DNA of 60,453 bases from Akkermansia muciniphila. GTDB taxonomy: Bacteria > Verrucomicrobiota > Verrucomicrobiia > Verrucomicrobiales > Akkermansiaceae. The notes beneath the pieces were generated by a model. That model did not search any database and was not told the DNA's origin. It worked only from the letters and a program-made list of their open reading frames with translations. The position numbers and the translations under genes were made by a program. Below are positions 41,268 through 49,470 of the stretch, in pieces; the first letter of the stretch is position 1; each line of letters opens with the position of its first letter. The stretch is taken from assembly GCA_004557455.1 (NCBI GenBank), contig SFDX01000024.1, positions 1-60,453 on the forward strand, given 5' to 3'.

Positions 41268-41296
41268 TTGCCAAGCAGGGCCCGGGCGTGTATACT
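41268..41296 (+). promoter_or_regulatory. Promoter of valS, near-leaderless
   Basis: TTGCCA (41268-41273), 17 bases, TATACT (41291-41296), then exactly 9 bases to the ATG at 41306. Confidence 0.65.
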
Positions 41297-41305
41297 TTTC
41301 GCGTT

Positions 41306-43981
41306 ATGTCAGAATTGCCCAAGGCTTATGAGCCGACTCATGTCGAAGAAAAGTGGCAGGCCCTCTGGATGGAGCAGGGATGCTTCCACGCGGATCCGCA
41401 CTCTGCCAAGCCCGCCTACAGCATTGTGATTCCCCCGCCGAATGTAACGGGCGTTCTGCACATGGGCCATGTACTCAATAACACCATTCAGGACATTCTC
41501 GCCCGCCGCGCCCGCCAGGAGGGCAAGGAGGTGCTCTGGCTGCCCGGAACGGACCACGCCGGCATTGCTACCCAGGCCCGCGTTGAGAAGGAGCTGGCCA
41601 AGGAGAACCCGCCCCGCACCCGCTTCCAGGTGGGGCGTGAGGCTTTTGTGGACATGGTGTGGAAGTGGAAGGAGAAGCACGGCGGCATCATCATCAAGCA
41701 GCTCAAGAAGCTCGGCTGCTCCTGCGATTGGGAGCGCGAGCGCTTCACCATGGATAACATCTTCGCCCCGGAGGTGGCCCGCGCCTTCACCGAGCTCTTC
41801 AAGCAGGGGCTCATCTACCGCGGTCGCCGCATGGTAAACTGGGATCCCGTGCTCCTTACCGCCCTTTCTGACGAGGAGGTGATCCCCACCCCGCAGCACA
41901 GCAAGCTCTACACCATCCGCTACAAGCTGGCGGACGGCAGCGGGCAGCTCTTGGTCTCCACCACCCGCCCGGAGACCATCATGGCAGACGTGGCGGTGGC
42001 GGTCAACCCCAAGGACCCGCGTTTCTCGTCCCTCATCGGCAAGAAGGTGCTCCGCCCCCTCTGTGAGGCGGAAATCCCCATCATTGCGGATGAGCACGTG
42101 GAAATCGACTTCGGTACCGGTGCCCTCAAGATTACCCCTGCGCACGACCGCACGGACTTTGAGGTGGGCATGAAGAACAATCTCGAGATCATCGACATCC
42201 TTACCCCGGATGGCCACATCAACTGCCCCGCCTGCCCGGAGTTGCACGGCCTCGACCGCTTTGTGGCTCGCGAGAAGTCCATCGAGCTCATCCGCGACAA
42301 GGGGCTTCTGGAGAAGGTGGAGGACTACGATAACAACGTGGGTATCTCCCAGCGCTCGGATGTTCCCATCGAGCCGCGCCTCAGCATGCAGTGGTTCCTC
42401 AAGTACCCCTGCGTGAAGGAGGCCTCGGAGGCCGTGGCCAACGGCGACATCGTGTTCCGTCCCGCCCACTGGGCCAAGACCTACCAGCACTGGCTGGAGG
42501 GCATCCAGGATTGGTGCATCAGCCGCCAGCTGTGGTGGGGGCACCGCATCCCCGTTTGGTACCGCAAGGACAAGGCGGCGGAGCTGCGGGAGGCTGCTAC
42601 CCTTACCGAGGAGAACGCCCTGGCCGGGGATATCTATGTGGGCGTGGAGCCCCCCGCCGACCCCGAAAATTGGGTGCAGGACGAGGACGCGCTCGACACA
42701 TGGTTCAGCAGCTGGCTGTGGCCCTTTGCCACCATGGACAAGGAGTGCCTGGCCAAGTTCTACCCCACCAGCGACCTCGTAACGGGGCCGGATATCATTT
42801 TCTTCTGGGTGGCGCGCATGATCATGGCGGGCTACCGCTTCGCCGACGGCAAACCCTTCGGCAACGTGTTCTTCACCTCCATCGTCCGCGACCTCAAGGG
42901 GCGCAAGATGAGCAAGAGCCTCGGCAACAGCCCCGACCCGCTCGATCTCATCGCCCGCTACGGTGCGGACGGTCTGCGCTTCGGCCTGATGCGCATCGCG
43001 CCCACGGGCACGGATGTCAAGTTCGACGAGAAGCAGATCGAGGAGGGCAAGAACTTTGCGAACAAGCTGTATAACGCCGCTCGCTTCCGCATGATGCAGG
43101 GCGAGGCCGGCACGAGCCCCGCGCCGCGTTTCTCCGCCGTTCACATTGATATTCTCGCCAAGCTCAAGGCCCTGCACGCCGAGGTAGCGGAGGCTCTGGC
43201 CAAGTATGAGTTCAACGCCTACACGCAGGCATTGTACAGCTTCTTCTGGAATGAGTACTGCTCGCTCTTCCTAGAGGCCGTCAAGAACGACCTGCGCGGC
43301 GGTGACGAGGCCGTGAAGAATGCTACCCTGCTCACCATGGACACGGTGCTGCGGCACTATCTGGCACTGCTCGCGCCCATCATGCCGCACATTGCGGAGG
43401 AGCTCTGGCAGAGTCTCGGTTTCTCGGCACGGGAGGGCGGCAAACCGCTCATGAGCACCGAGCTGCCCAAGCCGGAAAGCCTGCTGCCGGGGCTGGATGA
43501 GGACGCCGTCTCCAAGGCGCGCGCCACCGCAACCGCACTCTACGAAACAGCTAACCGCGCTCGTAACCTCAAGGCGGAGTACAACCTGGCCACCAACAAG
43601 AAGGTCTCCTTCGTGCTGAAGCCGGGGGCCCTGCCGGTGGATGCAGACCTCGCAGCGCGCCTGGCTCTGCTGGCGGGGGCTCAGTCTGCTGCCTGCAATG
43701 CCGAGTACGCAGCCCCCAAGGGCACGCCCACGGCCCTCACCCCGCTCGGCGAGCTCTTCCTGCCGCTGGAGGGCTTGGTGGATGTGGAGGCAGAGCGCAC
43801 CCGCATCTCCAAGGAACTGGAGAAGATTACCAAGGAGATTGCCAAGAGCAAGGCGAAGCTCGGCAACGCCTCCTTTGTGGACCGGGCACCGGCGGCGGTT
43901 GTAGACCAAGAGCGCGCCCGTTTGGCAGATTGGGAGGCTAAGCAGGCTCAGCTTCAGAATATGTTGACATCTCTTTCCTGA
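41306..43981 (+). CDS. valS: Valyl-tRNA synthetase
   Basis: Charges tRNA-Val and edits misactivated threonine. The 891 residues have PPPNVTGVLHMGHVLNN (HIGH motif), STTRPETIMADVAVAVNP (editing domain), GALKITPAHDRTDFEVG, WWGHRIPVWYRKD and GRKMSKSLGNSPDP (KMSKS motif). A C-terminal coiled coil (RTRISKELEKITKEIAKSKA) is typical of ValRS. The start at 41306 follows the promoter by 9 bases, so a leaderless mRNA is predicted; no Shine-Dalgarno site is possible there. Confidence 0.98.
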   Translation: MSELPKAYEPTHVEEKWQALWMEQGCFHADPHSAKPAYSIVIPPPNVTGVLHMGHVLNNTIQDILARRARQEGKEVLWLPGTDHAGIATQARVEKELAKENPPRTRFQVGREAFVDMVWKWKEKHGGIIIKQLKKLGCSCDWERERFTMDNIFAPEVARAFTELFKQGLIYRGRRMVNWDPVLLTALSDEEVIPTPQHSKLYTIRYKLADGSGQLLVSTTRPETIMADVAVAVNPKDPRFSSLIGKKVLRPLCEAEIPIIADEHVEIDFGTGALKITPAHDRTDFEVGMKNNLEIIDILTPDGHINCPACPELHGLDRFVAREKSIELIRDKGLLEKVEDYDNNVGISQRSDVPIEPRLSMQWFLKYPCVKEASEAVANGDIVFRPAHWAKTYQHWLEGIQDWCISRQLWWGHRIPVWYRKDKAAELREAATLTEENALAGDIYVGVEPPADPENWVQDEDALDTWFSSWLWPFATMDKECLAKFYPTSDLVTGPDIIFFWVARMIMAGYRFADGKPFGNVFFTSIVRDLKGRKMSKSLGNSPDPLDLIARYGADGLRFGLMRIAPTGTDVKFDEKQIEEGKNFANKLYNAARFRMMQGEAGTSPAPRFSAVHIDILAKLKALHAEVAEALAKYEFNAYTQALYSFFWNEYCSLFLEAVKNDLRGGDEAVKNATLLTMDTVLRHYLALLAPIMPHIAEELWQSLGFSAREGGKPLMSTELPKPESLLPGLDEDAVSKARATATALYETANRARNLKAEYNLATNKKVSFVLKPGALPVDADLAARLALLAGAQSAACNAEYAAPKGTPTALTPLGELFLPLEGLVDVEAERTRISKELEKITKEIAKSKAKLGNASFVDRAPAAVVDQERARLADWEAKQAQLQNMLTSLS

Positions 43982-44005
43982 TCTGATTGACTTCTCTCTC
44001 TCCAT

Positions 44006-44794
44006 ATGTCAGCCCGAATTATTCAGTCCCTCACGGAGCAAGAGCGGCGCAGCCTCTCCATCTGCGGTATTACGCAGGACGAGCAGCTCGCCGCCTGCTC
44101 CCCCGCTGCCGTTGCTGCGGATATGCAGCTCGCACTCGGTTATTTCTCGGATGTGCATGTCGTTCCCGTCTCGCGACTGGAAGACCTGCGCAACCGCGCA
44201 GCCTCTACCGTCAGGGAGTTGCCTCCCTTGTCTGAGGAGCCGGAACCCGAACAGTTAAACGAGGATACCGACCTGCCGCCCGTGCGCACCCCGGGGGCCG
44301 CCCCCAAACCGGCGCCGCTGGTGGACTTCGGTCGCAATGCTACCGACTCCGGCACGAGCAGCAAGCACCGATCCACACCGGCCTTCCACGCATCGGAGAC
44401 AAAGGACCACGCCATCCGCAACACCCGCCTCTTCACGGTCTGGATCGGGGCATGGCTTACCCTGCTCTTCCCCTGTGCTCTGTTGGGCCTGGCATCTTTG
44501 TTAGTAACGCGTTTCTGCCTTCATATCAATCTGCCGGGCGACAGCCTGAAGATGTGGATGAATACCTGCCTGTTTATTGTGGGGCTGTATTTTGTCTTCA
44601 TGAATATCTCACTCTGCTCGGTGTGCCACATGAAGCTCTTCACCTTCCGGCACTATGCCCGCAACAGGCAGGCACACCGCTTGCCGCTGCTCGGCTCCTG
44701 CCTTGCGACGGCCCTGCGCATAGCATTTACCATGCGCTTTCGCTGCCCGGCCTGCGGCACTCTGCAGGTACTCACTCGCTCTTCTCACCGTTAA
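44006..44794 (+). CDS. Hypothetical membrane protein with Cys pairs
   Basis: The 262-residue protein has a helical N-terminal domain (SLTEQERRSLSICGITQDEQ, LAACSPAAVAADMQLALG) that faintly recalls helix-hairpin-helix domains such as DUF4332. A Pro-rich disordered linker (about 75-125) follows. Two membrane helices (LTLLFPCALLGLASLLVTRF, TCLFIVGLYFVFMNI) come next, and a C-terminal part with two Cys pairs (CSVCHMK, CPACGT) could bind one metal. It lies 24 bases after valS and 9 before the next gene. The function is unknown. Confidence 0.7.
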   Translation: MSARIIQSLTEQERRSLSICGITQDEQLAACSPAAVAADMQLALGYFSDVHVVPVSRLEDLRNRAASTVRELPPLSEEPEPEQLNEDTDLPPVRTPGAAPKPAPLVDFGRNATDSGTSSKHRSTPAFHASETKDHAIRNTRLFTVWIGAWLTLLFPCALLGLASLLVTRFCLHINLPGDSLKMWMNTCLFIVGLYFVFMNISLCSVCHMKLFTFRHYARNRQAHRLPLLGSCLATALRIAFTMRFRCPACGTLQVLTRSSHR

Positions 44795-44803
44795 ATACCG
44801 GCC

Positions 44804-45220
44804 ATGCTCACCACCCCCCGTATCCTTCTGCTCCCCGCCCTGATCGGCTGCGTTGCCACGGCGCAACAGCCGGTGAATCACCTTGAAGTGGCACAGGCCT
44901 ACGTGCGCTTGCTGCAGCAAACAGAGCAGCTTCTGGCAGGGTGCAGGGATGCAGCGGGGGTGGAGGCGGCTCTGCCTGGGCTGCGAAAACTCGCGGAGCA
45001 GGCTCGGGCCGTACGCACGGCGCAGCTTCAATTACCGGATCCCACCACAGCGGATTACAACGCCGTGCAGGCCGTGGTGCAGGACTTTGTTCAGGCCAGC
45101 ACGCAAATCAGCAGCCATATCGAGAGGTTGAGAGAAGCCGGGCTGGTATCGGAGGCTCTGCGCGCCGTTCTCGTGCTGCCCCCGGACGAGCAGTCGCATG
45201 CCCCGGCTCCTGAGTCCTGA
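44804..45220 (+). CDS. Hypothetical exported helical protein
   Basis: The 138-residue protein has a short signal peptide (MLTTPRILLLPALIGCVATAQ) and a helical body (HLEVAQAYVRLLQQTEQLLAG, YNAVQAVVQDFVQASTQISSH) that may form a helical bundle, with an acidic, Pro-rich tail. It is the middle gene of a three-gene group behind valS. No family is recognised. Confidence 0.65.
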   Translation: MLTTPRILLLPALIGCVATAQQPVNHLEVAQAYVRLLQQTEQLLAGCRDAAGVEAALPGLRKLAEQARAVRTAQLQLPDPTTADYNAVQAVVQDFVQASTQISSHIERLREAGLVSEALRAVLVLPPDEQSHAPAPES

Positions 45221-45244
45221 GTCCCCCGCCCCGCGCGACCGCCT

Positions 45245-45820
45245 ATGTTATTCGAGGACAAACCCCTGACTCCCGAAGGACGCCGGCGTGTGCCGGAGCG
45301 TCTGCTGGCGAGGACGGCGCTGCGTCCCGATATGACGCCGTCGCGCAGGCATGTCTCGAAGGAGTCCATTGCCGCATACGGGGAGTTCAGCATGCACCTG
45401 CGTTTTCTGTTAGAGGCTTCTCCGGCAGTACAGGGGAATGGACCCAAGCAGCGGGCTCGGTTGCGCCGTTTGCATCGCATGGCGGAATCCTTGCCGGCCG
45501 AGATGGCAAACTGTGCGGCGCCGACCTCTGCCGCAGATGTGGTGGCCCCCATGAGACGGCTTGCCCTCCTGCTGCAGGAGCTGGTGGAAGCGGGACTGTG
45601 CCCGGGGGAGGAGGACTACGAGGCCCTGCTGCGCAAGGCGATGTGCCTGGTGGAGGCCGTATATGCCGATGCTCCTGTCAGCATCACGCCCTCTTCCGTG
45701 TTTCTTCTGTTACTCATGACGCAGCGTCCCAAACCCGTAGGATCGGGGCCGCATCGCAGACGCCGGCGCAGCCGTAAATCGGGGACAGATAAGGTTCACA
45801 AGGGCAAGTCCCCGGCATAA
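45245..45820 (+). CDS. Hypothetical helical protein, basic tail
   Basis: The 191-residue protein is predicted helical (YGEFSMHLRFLLEA, MRRLALLLQELVEAGLCPGE, LLRKAMCLVEAVYAD) and ends in a strongly basic tail (HRRRRRSRKSGTDK). It has no signal peptide. The gene follows its neighbour by 24 bases, and its 3' end overlaps the convergent J-domain gene by 25 bases. No family is recognised. Confidence 0.6.
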   Translation: MLFEDKPLTPEGRRRVPERLLARTALRPDMTPSRRHVSKESIAAYGEFSMHLRFLLEASPAVQGNGPKQRARLRRLHRMAESLPAEMANCAAPTSAADVVAPMRRLALLLQELVEAGLCPGEEDYEALLRKAMCLVEAVYADAPVSITPSSVFLLLLMTQRPKPVGSGPHRRRRRSRKSGTDKVHKGKSPA

Positions 45821-46749
45821 TCATCCGTGGGCCCGGGGGGTAACTCCACCAAGCGCAGGCGCGGTGCCTCTCCCTTCAGGGTGTACAGGCCCTTCGCATT
45901 CGGATCTCCCAACGCCGCCGCCCGCTCCCACCAGGAAAAAGCGGCATCGGGGTCTCGGGTCAAGCGGTCGGGGTCGAACCAAGCGCCCTGCCCGGTGTAA
46001 AGGAGCATGCCGTAGCGCATCTGTGCCTTCGCGTCCCCCCGATGCGCTGCGCGGATCAGGTTATCCGTGTAGCTCAGGTAATTGACGTGCCGCTCTAGGT
46101 CCGTCATCTCCGCGGGCAGGGACATCAGTTCCTCCGCCGTGCGGGCACAGATCGTCGCCTTGCGGGGGCGGAGTTTCTTGGCTGTCTGTTCGGCCTCGGC
46201 TGCGGCCTTGCGCTCCTCCACCTCGTTCACCAAGCGATAGTGGTGGATAATGGGAGGCACGATAAAACATACAACCGCCAAGCCGTAGATAATGGGCAGA
46301 AAGGGATGAGTACCCAACTTCACACGCGGCAGGTTGAGCAGGGGCAGGAAGCCGCGCTTAGGCAGGGGAACCGCCGCAGCGCGCTCGCCGAATCGGTGCG
46401 GTCGGCGGCGGGTGTCGCGTTCTTCTCGTCGGCGGCTGTCTCGGTTCTCACGCCGCGCACGCGCACTGCTCACAGAGAACCGAGCAGGACGCCGGCGCAG
46501 ATTCTCCAGTTCGGGCTTCTCGGCATAAATGGCATGGCGGTCCAACCAGGTATCATAATCCGCCCGCTTCTCCGGGTCACCGAGCACGCGGTAGGCCTCT
46601 ACCACAAGCTTGAAACGCTCCTCTGCCTCGGCATCCCCCGCATTCACATCGGGGTGAAATTTCTTGGCCATGGCGCGGTAGCCGTTTTTCAGCTCCGCGT
46701 CCGTCGCCCCGCGTTCGCAGTTCAGCAGCTCGTAGTAGTCCAGTCTCAT
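45796..46749 (-). CDS. J-domain membrane protein with Sel1-like repeats
   Basis: The 317-residue protein starts with a J domain (about 1-68: YYELLNCERGATDAELKNGY, HPD in KKFHPDVNAG, RVLGDPEKRADYD), the part that stimulates Hsp70. A basic Arg-rich linker follows, then one membrane helix (FLPIIYGLAVVCFIVPPII). The C-terminal part (about 240-300) has Sel1-type helix pairs (AAHRGDAKAQMRYGMLLYTG, WWERAAALGDPNAKGLY). The J domain would lie in the cytoplasm and the repeats outside. The start at 46749 overlaps the epimerase stop (ATGA). Its HPD is intact, so it is probably a DnaK co-chaperone. Confidence 0.8.
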   Translation of the reverse strand: MRLDYYELLNCERGATDAELKNGYRAMAKKFHPDVNAGDAEAEERFKLVVEAYRVLGDPEKRADYDTWLDRHAIYAEKPELENLRRRPARFSVSSARARRENRDSRRREERDTRRRPHRFGERAAAVPLPKRGFLPLLNLPRVKLGTHPFLPIIYGLAVVCFIVPPIIHHYRLVNEVEERKAAAEAEQTAKKLRPRKATICARTAEELMSLPAEMTDLERHVNYLSYTDNLIRAAHRGDAKAQMRYGMLLYTGQGAWFDPDRLTRDPDAAFSWWERAAALGDPNAKGLYTLKGEAPRLRLVELPPGPTDDYAGDLPL

Positions 46750-47564
46750 TTCCCGGCCAGGGCTCGGATGCAGTGTGTCAGCGTTTTCTCCGGCTGCCAA
46801 CCAACATCCTGTAAGTCCTCGGAAGTGACAACATACTGGTGACAGCAGCCACGCTTGCCGGGGACCGAGGTCTCCCGCGAGGCTTTCTTGTCAAAGCTGC
46901 GCTCCAGCAGTTCGTACACCTCATGCTTGGCAATGGGATGCGCGGCCACATTGTAGACACCGCTCGGTAACTCCGCCAGCAAGAGCAGAGCGCGCACGGC
47001 ATCCTGACGATGCAGGTATTGCAGAATACGCTCGGGCGGGCCGGGGAGTTTCGGCTCACCGGCCAGGAAGCGACGCAGCAACTCGCAGCGTTTTTCATCA
47101 AAAAGAGTTGTCAGTCGAGCTACACAACCGCGGGCACGCAGAACCTCGCGCTCGGCTTCCAGCAGGGCTTCCGCACGTTCACCCTCGGCCAGGCACTCAC
47201 TGTCCTCTGTCACCACACTGCCATCTTTTCTGCCGTAGACCGAGGAAGAAGAGCAGAAGACAAGCCGGGCCCCGGGGACGGCCTCCCTCAGGGCACGCAC
47301 AACATCTACATAGGCATGCCGATAGGCGTCAGCATCCCCGCCGTGTGTCGCCGTGCAGCAAAAAATATGCGTGGGTGTGCTGTGCCGCAGGGCCTGCTGC
47401 AGAGTGGTGGGGTCCGCTGCATCTCCCTGCACGTCCACCAAGGGTGAATCAACATCCAGAGCCACCGTGGGCCAACCCTGAGCGGCACACTCCAAGCGCA
47501 GGGCCGAGCCTAAAAAACCGGCCGCACCGACAATCCATACTCGCGTTGTTTCGGGTGTCAGCAT
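46746..47564 (-). CDS. NAD-dependent epimerase/dehydratase-like protein
   Basis: A 272-residue extended short-chain dehydrogenase. The Rossmann motif is VWIVGAAGFLGSALRLE, the catalytic Ser and Tyr are in FCSSSSVYGRKDG, and VYNVAAHPIAKHEVYELLE fits the C-terminal substrate region. The usual Lys of the YxxxK motif is not clear, because the segment after SVYG is shortened. It probably acts on a nucleotide sugar. ATG 47564 overlaps the ispD stop by 7 bases; a TTG at 47576 is an alternative. Confidence 0.75.
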   Translation of the reverse strand: MLTPETTRVWIVGAAGFLGSALRLECAAQGWPTVALDVDSPLVDVQGDAADPTTLQQALRHSTPTHIFCCTATHGGDADAYRHAYVDVVRALREAVPGARLVFCSSSSVYGRKDGSVVTEDSECLAEGERAEALLEAEREVLRARGCVARLTTLFDEKRCELLRRFLAGEPKLPGPPERILQYLHRQDAVRALLLLAELPSGVYNVAAHPIAKHEVYELLERSFDKKASRETSVPGKRGCCHQYVVTSEDLQDVGWQPEKTLTHCIRALAGK

Positions 47565-48226
47565 CCGTGTTTCCAAACAAGTGTTGCCAGTTCCAAGTCA
47601 CCGGGTAGGGTGATCTTCATATTCACCCCCACCTGCACCAAGGTGGTTGCCACGCCGATTGCCTCCAGCGCGGAGACCTCATCCGTGACGCTCAAGCCGC
47701 GCTCGCGCACGGCATCATAAGCACGCTGCAACAGGTCCAGAGAGAAAATCTGCGGAGTCTCCATCCCCCACAGGCGCTCTCGGCTCACGGGTTCCGGCAA
47801 GGTACAACCATGCTCGTCCACGCGCTTGAGGGTATCCACCACGGGGTGGGCACAGGCGGCTGCCCCGGTGCGCTGCGCGGCGGCCAGGCAGGCGCGCACG
47901 CCCAGTGGGCTGATGAGTGGGCGCGCGCCGTCGTGCACCGCCACCCATTCCGTCCCCTCCGGCAGGGCGGCCAAGCCGGCTGCAACGGAGTCCTGACGCT
48001 CGGCCCCGCCATCCACACGGATGAGCGGTACAGGCCATTCTTCCGCATCCAAACCACAGGTCTGCCAACGTTCCTCCGGGCACACCACAACCACGGCCCT
48101 GCAGCCGCCTGCCACCATGGCCGCCACACTGCGGCGCAGCACGGGCACCCCGGCCAAGTCGGCGGCCAGTTTATCGAAACCCGCCCGGCGGGAGCTGCCC
48201 GCCGCAACAATCACCGCGCAGAACAT
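47558..48226 (-). CDS. ispD: 2-C-methyl-D-erythritol 4-phosphate cytidylyltransferase
   Basis: Third enzyme of the MEP isoprenoid pathway: joins MEP with CTP. The 222 residues have the nucleotide-binding start VIVAAGSSRRAGFDKL, GGAERQDSVAAGLAAL, VHDGARPLISP, ETPQIFSLDLLQRAY and VTDEVSALEAIG, all family hallmarks. yqeY ends 4 bases upstream; the epimerase overlaps downstream. Confidence 0.95.
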   Translation of the reverse strand: MFCAVIVAAGSSRRAGFDKLAADLAGVPVLRRSVAAMVAGGCRAVVVVCPEERWQTCGLDAEEWPVPLIRVDGGAERQDSVAAGLAALPEGTEWVAVHDGARPLISPLGVRACLAAAQRTGAAACAHPVVDTLKRVDEHGCTLPEPVSRERLWGMETPQIFSLDLLQRAYDAVRERGLSVTDEVSALEAIGVATTLVQVGVNMKITLPGDLELATLVWKHGC

Positions 48227-48230
48227 AGTC

Positions 48231-48689
48231 TTAACTCAGGCGTGCCGCCACCATCTGCGAAAGGACCTTGCCCGGGGCACGTCCCTCCGTGCGGCTCTGC
48301 ATCTCTTTCATCACGCGGCCCATGTCCTTCTTGCTGCTCGCACCCAGCGCAGCCACCACGGCTTCGAGCACGGGGGCAATCTCCTCCGGCGTCATCTCGC
48401 GGGGCAGGAAGGCAGCCAGCACGGCCATCTCGGCTTTCTCTTTCTCCGCCAGCTCGGGGCGACCGGCCTTCTCGTACATTGCAATGGCGTCCTCGCGCTG
48501 CTTCATCTGCTTGCGGACCACATTCTGCGCCTCGGTCGGGCTCATTTCGTCGTGCACGTTACCACCCTTGGCCACCTGTGCATTCTGCAGGGCCGTCTTC
48601 AGTCCGCGCAACGCGCCCAGCGTCACGGTGTCCTTGCCGCGCATGGCGGCTTTCATCCCCTCGGTAATCTGTTCGTAAATCGTTGCCAT
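48231..48689 (-). CDS. yqeY: GatB/YqeY domain protein
   Basis: The 152-residue YqeY-type protein resembles the tail of the amidotransferase subunit GatB, which contacts tRNA. Family segments are MKAAMRGKDTVTLGALRGLK, AIAMYEKAGRPELAEKEKAE, FLPREMTPEEI and KDMGRVMKEMQ. The start at 48689 lies 7 bases after a TATAGT box, so the mRNA would be leaderless. First gene of yqeY-ispD-epimerase-J-domain. Confidence 0.92.
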   Translation of the reverse strand: MATIYEQITEGMKAAMRGKDTVTLGALRGLKTALQNAQVAKGGNVHDEMSPTEAQNVVRKQMKQREDAIAMYEKAGRPELAEKEKAEMAVLAAFLPREMTPEEIAPVLEAVVAALGASSKKDMGRVMKEMQSRTEGRAPGKVLSQMVAARLS

Positions 48690-48696
48690 ATGCCTC

Positions 48697-48725
48697 ACTA
48701 TATCCCCTCCGAGCCCGCCCTGCAA
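48697..48725 (-). promoter_or_regulatory. Promoter of the yqeY operon, leaderless
   Basis: On the minus strand TTGCAG (48720-48725), 17 bases, TATAGT (48697-48702), then 7 bases to the ATG. Confidence 0.6.
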
Positions 48726-48767
48726 GAAATAATTGCGTCACGCTCCCCTTCCCTGCGCTTTTTTTCG

Positions 48768-48795
48768 TTGACATAGCTCCGGCCTCGCGTAAAAT
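48768..48795 (+). promoter_or_regulatory. Promoter of the nitroreductase gene, near-leaderless
   Basis: TTGACA (48768-48773), 16 bases, TAAAAT (48790-48795), then exactly 9 bases to the ATG at 48805. Confidence 0.65.
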
Positions 48796-48804
48796 GGGCC
48801 TTGT

Positions 48805-49329
48805 ATGAAGGATACCATCACCGATCTCACCACCCGCCGCAGTTGCCGTAAGTACACCACCGACCCCATCGCCCCGGATGACCTCGAGGCCATCCTCCGC
48901 GCCGGCACCTACGCCCCCACCGGCCACGGCTCTCAGAGCCCCGTTATGGTTCTCGTCACAGACCCGCAGACCGTTGAGCTCTTTTCGCGCATCAACGGTG
49001 AGATCATGGGGGCTAAGCACGATCCTTTCTACGGTGCAAAAACCCTCGTCATTGTCTTTGCCGACACCGCTGTACACACCGGTCGGCAGGATGCCGTCCT
49101 TGTCATGGGTAACCTGCTGAATGCGGCTCACGCCCTCGGCCTCGGCTCCTGCTGGATTAACCGTGCGAAGGAGATGTTCGAGCAGCCGCAGTTGCAGTAC
49201 TACCGTGCCAAGTGGGGCCTGCCGGATTCCATGGAGGGCATGGGCATCTGCATCCTCGGCCACGAGGCCCCCGGCGGTATCCTGTCCACCCCTGCTCCCC
49301 GCAAGCCGAGTTACATCATCCGCGATTGA
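48805..49329 (+). CDS. Nitroreductase-family flavoprotein
   Basis: The 174-residue protein fits the FMN-dependent nitroreductase family: RRSCRKYTTDPIAPDDLEAI and RAGTYAPTGHGSQSP bind the FMN phosphate, and LGSCWINRAKEMFEQ with GMGICILGHEAP form the second half. Such homodimers reduce quinones or nitro compounds with NAD(P)H; the physiological substrate is unknown. A 44-codon ORF follows after 6 bases. Confidence 0.9.
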   Translation: MKDTITDLTTRRSCRKYTTDPIAPDDLEAILRAGTYAPTGHGSQSPVMVLVTDPQTVELFSRINGEIMGAKHDPFYGAKTLVIVFADTAVHTGRQDAVLVMGNLLNAAHALGLGSCWINRAKEMFEQPQLQYYRAKWGLPDSMEGMGICILGHEAPGGILSTPAPRKPSYIIRD

Positions 49330-49335
49330 TTCACC

Positions 49336-49470
49336 ATGGCCCGCCGCCCCTACTATCCGCGCCGCAGTACCTGTATCCCCGGTATTCCGACCTCCCGCCG
49401 GGGTCTCCTCAGCACACTCATCCGCCTCCTCATCGGCTTCTTCCTCTTCCGCTCCCGCCGCCGCAGGTAG
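49336..49470 (+). CDS. Possible 44-residue Arg-rich membrane peptide
   Basis: An ATG 6 bases after the nitroreductase stop opens a 44-codon frame: MARRPYYPRRST, then LLSTLIRLLIGFFLF and SRRRR. One short hydrophobic segment flanked by Arg at both ends could span or lie on the membrane. It overlaps the 3' end of the convergent acyltransferase gene by 41 bases, so base composition may be shaped by that gene. Small size makes it uncertain. Confidence 0.35.
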   Translation: MARRPYYPRRSTCIPGIPTSRRGLLSTLIRLLIGFFLFRSRRRR

